Positions 60,739 through 64,000 of a stretch of DNA of 64,000 bases are shown here, one piece after another. The notes under the pieces are model-generated. The model saw only the letters and a list, made by a program, of their open reading frames with translations. It ran no database searches and was not told the origin of the DNA. Made by a program: the position numbers and the translations under genes. The first letter of the stretch is position 1, and each line of letters starts with the position of its first letter. Source of the stretch: Bacillus sp. FJAT-27264 (GTDB lineage Bacteria; Bacillota; Bacilli; Paenibacillales; Paenibacillaceae); contig NZ_MAQW01000029.1 in the NCBI RefSeq assembly GCF_001682855.1, positions 418,487-482,486 on the forward strand, given 5' to 3'.

Positions 60739-62046
60739 TTATTCTGCGGAATCTAGGCGTTGCTTAAGCTTAGTAATCATTACTTTATTATCAACAGCGA
60801 TATAATACTGCAATTGATAGTACATAACTGATTCATCTTCTGGAAGCAATATCCCCAAACAATTCAGCATTTGAATCCATCTTAAGTCGTTTTTATCTAA
60901 AGCCGCTATAAACCTTTCTACCAAATGCTCGACAGGTTGATTTAAGTACTCTTGCTTTTCTTTAAGTTTATGTAAAAAATTCTATTTAAACACATTATCT
61001 TTTTCCGACAATTCGATTCCATTGATAAACTCATTTATTAATGTTAATTTTTCATTTATATCCATATCAGAAAAGGCTGAATGTATAACATCTACCCCTT
61101 GATAAAGAGCTGCTAACCATTCTCTATTTTGAATAATATCTATTGGATCACTATCTGAAGATATATCATCCAAAAGATCATTTGCAACAAAAAAGCTCTC
61201 TGTTTCTCTCCAGATTACCTCAAAATTTCTATCAGCAACCCTTCTTCCCAATAAGTCAGCAACCACCTGTGGCCTAAGGTTATCATAGTATCTTTGTTTC
61301 GGTTTATTCAGGATAATATTTTGCATTAATGACCAAGAACTTATGGCATAGTTTTCTTCAAAGTGAACAGGTGTTACATCCGTATTATACTCTTCATCGG
61401 CAATAAAATATTTTGAAACATCTACAACATACGGATTATACTTGTCTATAACATACTCTTCGAGTTCATAAAGTGGTTTATTATAGACTGCATTTCCAAA
61501 ATGCAACATTGCGGGCGGAGTATCCTTAACCTCCCCATCTTTCGCTATATAATTATTACAACTTCTAATTCTAACCAATATGATATTTGCCCCAAACTTC
61601 TCGATCATTTTCTCCCAATATAGATCTACATATCCGTACCACAACCAACTTGGAATTTCCAAAATATTAGTTCTTTGAAATTGTTCCGGTTCACCTTTAT
61701 AAGCTGCAGTATTATAAAATGAGTAATCATAAGTAGAGAAAGTCGTATTTTTATATACAGCAACCGGCTGGCAAAAGTCAAAAAAGTCAATCACAAGGAA
61801 ATCAGCATTAGAATTCAAAAGGATAGGAACCGTGTTCTTTTCAATGCCGTTCCGTAAACAACGATGGGAATACTCACTATCAAAAATAGACAACTCTTCA
61901 GCTCTTGTAGGAATATTTGCAGGAGGCATCATACTAGATACAATATTATTTCTGCTTAAATAACTGTTAACAGAGATATCAGAGCTTTTATTAACGTTGA
62001 AAATATTTCTACTTATGCATGAACCATGAATATCTACCAATACCAT
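60739..62046 (-). pseudogene. DUF6270-like protein interrupted by an in-frame amber codon
   Basis: The frame starts at ATG 62046 (TTGGAGG upstream) and gives 354 residues beginning MVLVDIHGSCISRNIF, similar in my recollection to DUF6270 proteins (SGNH-like, linked to surface polysaccharide clusters). It stops at TAG (60984-60982) after DNVFK. The same frame then continues without interruption for 80 codons (NFLHKLKEKQEYLNQPVEHL ... KQRLDSAE) to a second stop at 60739, with helical, protein-like composition. The simplest reading is a nonsense mutation in a protein of about 435 residues; rare read-through is the alternative. The N-terminal part alone may still be made. It lies between two tmRNA remnants. 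Confidence 0.7.
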
Positions 62047-62189
62047 TTGAGAGCCTCCAATATTAATTACATAATGGTATTATTATACATGAATCTATGC
62101 TAACTTGTACTAAACAAAAAAGCTACAAAATAGGCCAATCAGAAGTTTCTGGCTGACATAATAATACGAAGATGTCTTAAAGGTGCCTT

Positions 62190-62480
62190 TGTCTTACTCC
62201 ATATAAAACCAAGGGGAGTAAGCTCTATCCGAAGATACCGCACTTAAGTTTCTACGAGTGTAGTCACAGTTTTGATGTCACCCAAGTATCGCCCAGTAAC
62301 TGGATCCCCTTCACATCAGTCTGATTATCTTCTTCTACTGACCACGGGCGGAGATATACAGTGTATCCCATTAAAGTCGGGCCTCTATACTGGCACATGG
62401 GCGATAGATGGTAGAAACCTGGAGGTCGTGATTAGGCGGCCATAGCCAAAGATTGTTGTTTTCCATTTAATAGTCTTTAG
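62190..62480 (-). pseudogene. Decayed tmRNA (ssrA) copy: tag region to 3' end
   Basis: Minus strand at 62467-62432 reads a tag-like frame NGKQQSLAMAA followed by TAA, close to bacterial tmRNA tags ending in ALAA. Pseudoknot-like G/C helices follow, then CTACACTCGTAGAAACTTAAG and ATCTTCGGATAGAGCTTACTCCC, where a normal TpsiC arm would read GGACAGGGGTTCGACTCCC. The arm is disrupted and the 5' tRNA-like half is absent (a protein gene ends at 62503), so it should not work. It shares about 80 percent identity by eye with 60640-60712 over the 3' part. Confidence 0.78.
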
Positions 62481-62502
62481 TGTTGGTGAAGTGAACCTTA
62501 TT

Positions 62503-63303
62503 TTATATTTCATTTTCTTTAATCATCTTTTCAATTATGTCTGCCTTCCAAACAATTCCTAGTTGCGCCTTAAACTCATCATCAGCCCCTATCCTACCAG
62601 AGTATACACCAACAAATTTAGTTCTATATCTACTAGTTATCTTTTTTTGACTATCCATTAATGTTATTGGTCGTCTCTCCTTATAAATTACTGGTGATCC
62701 AGACATCCCCGATCTCGATGCTGTATCTACATACAGCATCGGCAAACCTTCAATGTCTATACTGGGCTCACTAGCTATACTACCTCTTTTCCAAATTGGT
62801 AGTCCTCCGCCTCCGTCCACCCCAAAAGGATAGCCTAAAATAAACACATCCTCTCTCACTAGTGGGGTTGTGTCTTCGTTATAAGCATCGCCTAGCATAT
62901 TTATCGGAAAAATTCGATACTCCTCAGGAGTAATTACTGGAATTATTGCAACGTCTATATATCTGTGACCCTCTTTCCATTCGAACCAAGTAGGCTCGTC
63001 ACTCTCAGTATACAATTTTATATTGAGTGATTTTAAATCCATATAAACATCTTGTTGGAAAAATAAATTAACTTTCAATATATTTGGAATAGCTCCGTGT
63101 TGATTTAATGTCTCTCCCGTGATTGAATTTCTACCACTCACAACATGCCAGTTTGTAACCAGATAATTTCTTTCGTTATATTGGTAAAAAAAACATGTTG
63201 CATTAGACAACTTCATCTCATTAAACATTACTTCAGCGTAATATGAAGAATATGAAAACTCATCTATCTCATTCTCATCTATAATTATCATCTCGTTAGA
63301 CAT
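62503..63303 (-). CDS. Trypsin-like serine protease
   Basis: Cytoplasmic S1-type protease of 266 residues, no signal peptide. The catalytic triad is His53 (TNWHVVSG), Asp117 (YIDVAIIPV) and Ser201 (SGMSGSPVIY). ILGYPFG and the substrate-side GVYSGRIG stretch complete the fold. The start at 63303 is chosen because GGAGG is nine bases before it; the ATG three codons upstream is too close. The gene is AT-rich and lies next to a tmRNA remnant. Stand-alone trypsin-like proteases without export signals occur in defence and stress loci, but no partner is identifiable here. A housekeeping or phage-derived role is also possible. Confidence 0.85.
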   Translation of the reverse strand: MSNEMIIIDENEIDEFSYSSYYAEVMFNEMKLSNATCFFYQYNERNYLVTNWHVVSGRNSITGETLNQHGAIPNILKVNLFFQQDVYMDLKSLNIKLYTESDEPTWFEWKEGHRYIDVAIIPVITPEEYRIFPINMLGDAYNEDTTPLVREDVFILGYPFGVDGGGGLPIWKRGSIASEPSIDIEGLPMLYVDTASRSGMSGSPVIYKERRPITLMDSQKKITSRYRTKFVGVYSGRIGADDEFKAQLGIVWKADIIEKMIKENEI

Positions 63304-63481
63304 ACATTCCATTCCTCCAATAGATCACTTTTTCAACTGTAAGATTATTGCCTATTCATTGAGTTTCTACACAAACATGAGTACATATGTATCTAATTGG
63401 CCACCAACATCTTTAAGAAATCGGAATCCATTACACTAATAATTCCACACGATAAGTCCACTTTAAATTATTTTATTTGGT

Positions 63482-63748
63482 TTATGAGAACTGAATTCTA
63501 TTACAATGTGCCACAATACTCCTCCCATACAAAATCCCAATTCTATTTACAAACCGATCCGTGATTGTGCACCTGCTTCGTTTCCTCATCATTTGTACTT
63601 GCGATACAAACTTGCCTCTCATTTGATGCAATATTTGCGCATTCTTGACCTCTGCATGCAGTACTCCAATCAACCTTTGATTACCAAGATTCACAGACAC
63701 AATATACTCTTTCGGAAAATCAAGCCCATTTACTCCTATTGACAGCAT
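63482..63748 (-). CDS. Small basic hypothetical protein
   Basis: Predicted 88-residue protein, MLSIGVNGLDFPKEYIVSVN..., basic in its second half (QMMRKRSRCTITDRFVNRIG). A moderate AAGAAGG lies about 11 bases before the ATG. A beta-rich first half and helical basic second half look protein-like, but no family is recognised. The opposite strand has an equally long frame over the same bases, so this call is uncertain. Confidence 0.4.
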   Translation of the reverse strand: MLSIGVNGLDFPKEYIVSVNLGNQRLIGVLHAEVKNAQILHQMRGKFVSQVQMMRKRSRCTITDRFVNRIGILYGRSIVAHCNRIQFS

Positions 63749-63876
63749 TTCTTGCCCAACCTTCTTTCTGTATTAACCCCATTCGTATCTCAGGAAATAA
63801 TACTATAAATCCTAAATAATGAAACCAATTATTTACATGACGCGTATACCTTAGTTAACAATATTGGAGGCCAACG

Positions 63877-63960
63877 ATGGTAAATAGAAGAGGCATTAAA
63901 ACTAGAAGTATTAGAGGTAATAACGCTAATAGAAATGATAGGGGGAATCAACATGAATAA
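63877..63960 (+). CDS. Tiny Arg/Asn-rich peptide
   Basis: Frame of 27 codons, MVNRRGIKTRSIRG... ending RGNQHE, with a strong TTGGAGG six bases before the ATG. It overlaps the next start by eight bases. It could be a leader peptide or a small basic protein; no family recognised. Confidence 0.4.
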   Translation: MVNRRGIKTRSIRGNNANRNDRGNQHE

Positions 63961-64000
63961 AATTGGATTCACTGCAAAACACCACTCAAATAAATATTAT
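63953..64000 (+). CDS. Start of a gene cut by the window edge
   Basis: ATG at 63953 with GGGGG seven bases upstream opens MNKIGFTAKHHSNKYY, which runs to the last base of the window. It starts inside the end of the tiny upstream frame, so translation may be coupled. Nothing more can be said from 16 residues. Confidence 0.4.
   Translation, partial: MNKIGFTAKHHSNKYY

Noticed and set aside
63506..63742. 78-codon plus-strand frame opposite the small basic protein
   Set aside because: No ribosome site and protein-unlike composition; the minus-strand frame is somewhat better supported, though itself uncertain.

Overview
The window looks like a chromosome segment of a Paenibacillus-type Bacillota. 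The support is: strong AGGAGG-like ribosome sites with ATG/GTG/TTG starts, LplB/LplC-type sugar permeases with a LacI regulator, three S-layer-homology (SLH) proteins, NEAT haem proteins, a seven-gene Mrp antiporter and many U-tailed terminators. The species cannot be fixed from sequence alone. No rRNA, tRNA or CRISPR array was seen.

Layout. 1-6258: a sugar-uptake unit (two permeases, the first cut by the window edge), its LacI-type regulator with perfect palindromic operators, and a domain-permuted GH3 glycosidase. 6595-17079: a secreted beta-lactamase-fold serine hydrolase, a 1773-residue SLH surface protein, a sulfatase-like enzyme and an SDR protein lacking its catalytic tyrosine. 17146-24327: a tightly overlapped seven-gene peptide/nickel-type ABC operon that also encodes an aminotransferase and a metal-dependent amidohydrolase. 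24600-27008: small unlinked genes.

27526-40965 is a haem/iron acquisition island. It has two NEAT+SLH surface proteins, an IsdC-like NEAT protein, a tiny secreted NEAT-like protein and two complete FecCD-type ABC importers. Three Fur-box-like palindromes lie at its promoters. The plan implied is: bind haem at the surface through SLH-anchored NEAT proteins, relay it through the wall with the IsdC-like and small NEAT proteins, import it through either ABC system, and open the ring in the cytoplasm. The last importer gene reads in frame from the ABC ATPase straight into an IsdG-type haem monooxygenase with an intact N-W-H triad, and a ribosome site sits at the junction.

41312-50966: a macrolide-type glycosyltransferase whose start seems frameshifted, a GNAT enzyme, a lone AT-rich STAND-type NTPase (candidate defence gene), a membrane-anchored glycerophosphodiesterase and two small overlapping membrane genes. 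51393-57997: mrpABCDEFG with a divergent KdpD-type universal-stress protein. 58070-64000 is accessory DNA: a short tyrosine recombinase lacking its first catalytic arginine, short repeats, a collagen-like protein, at least two decayed copies of the tmRNA 3' region (one with a readable tag ending), a gene broken by an in-frame amber codon, a trypsin-like protease and two tiny overlapping reading frames at the edge. The tmRNA remnants suggest past insertions at an ssrA attachment site.
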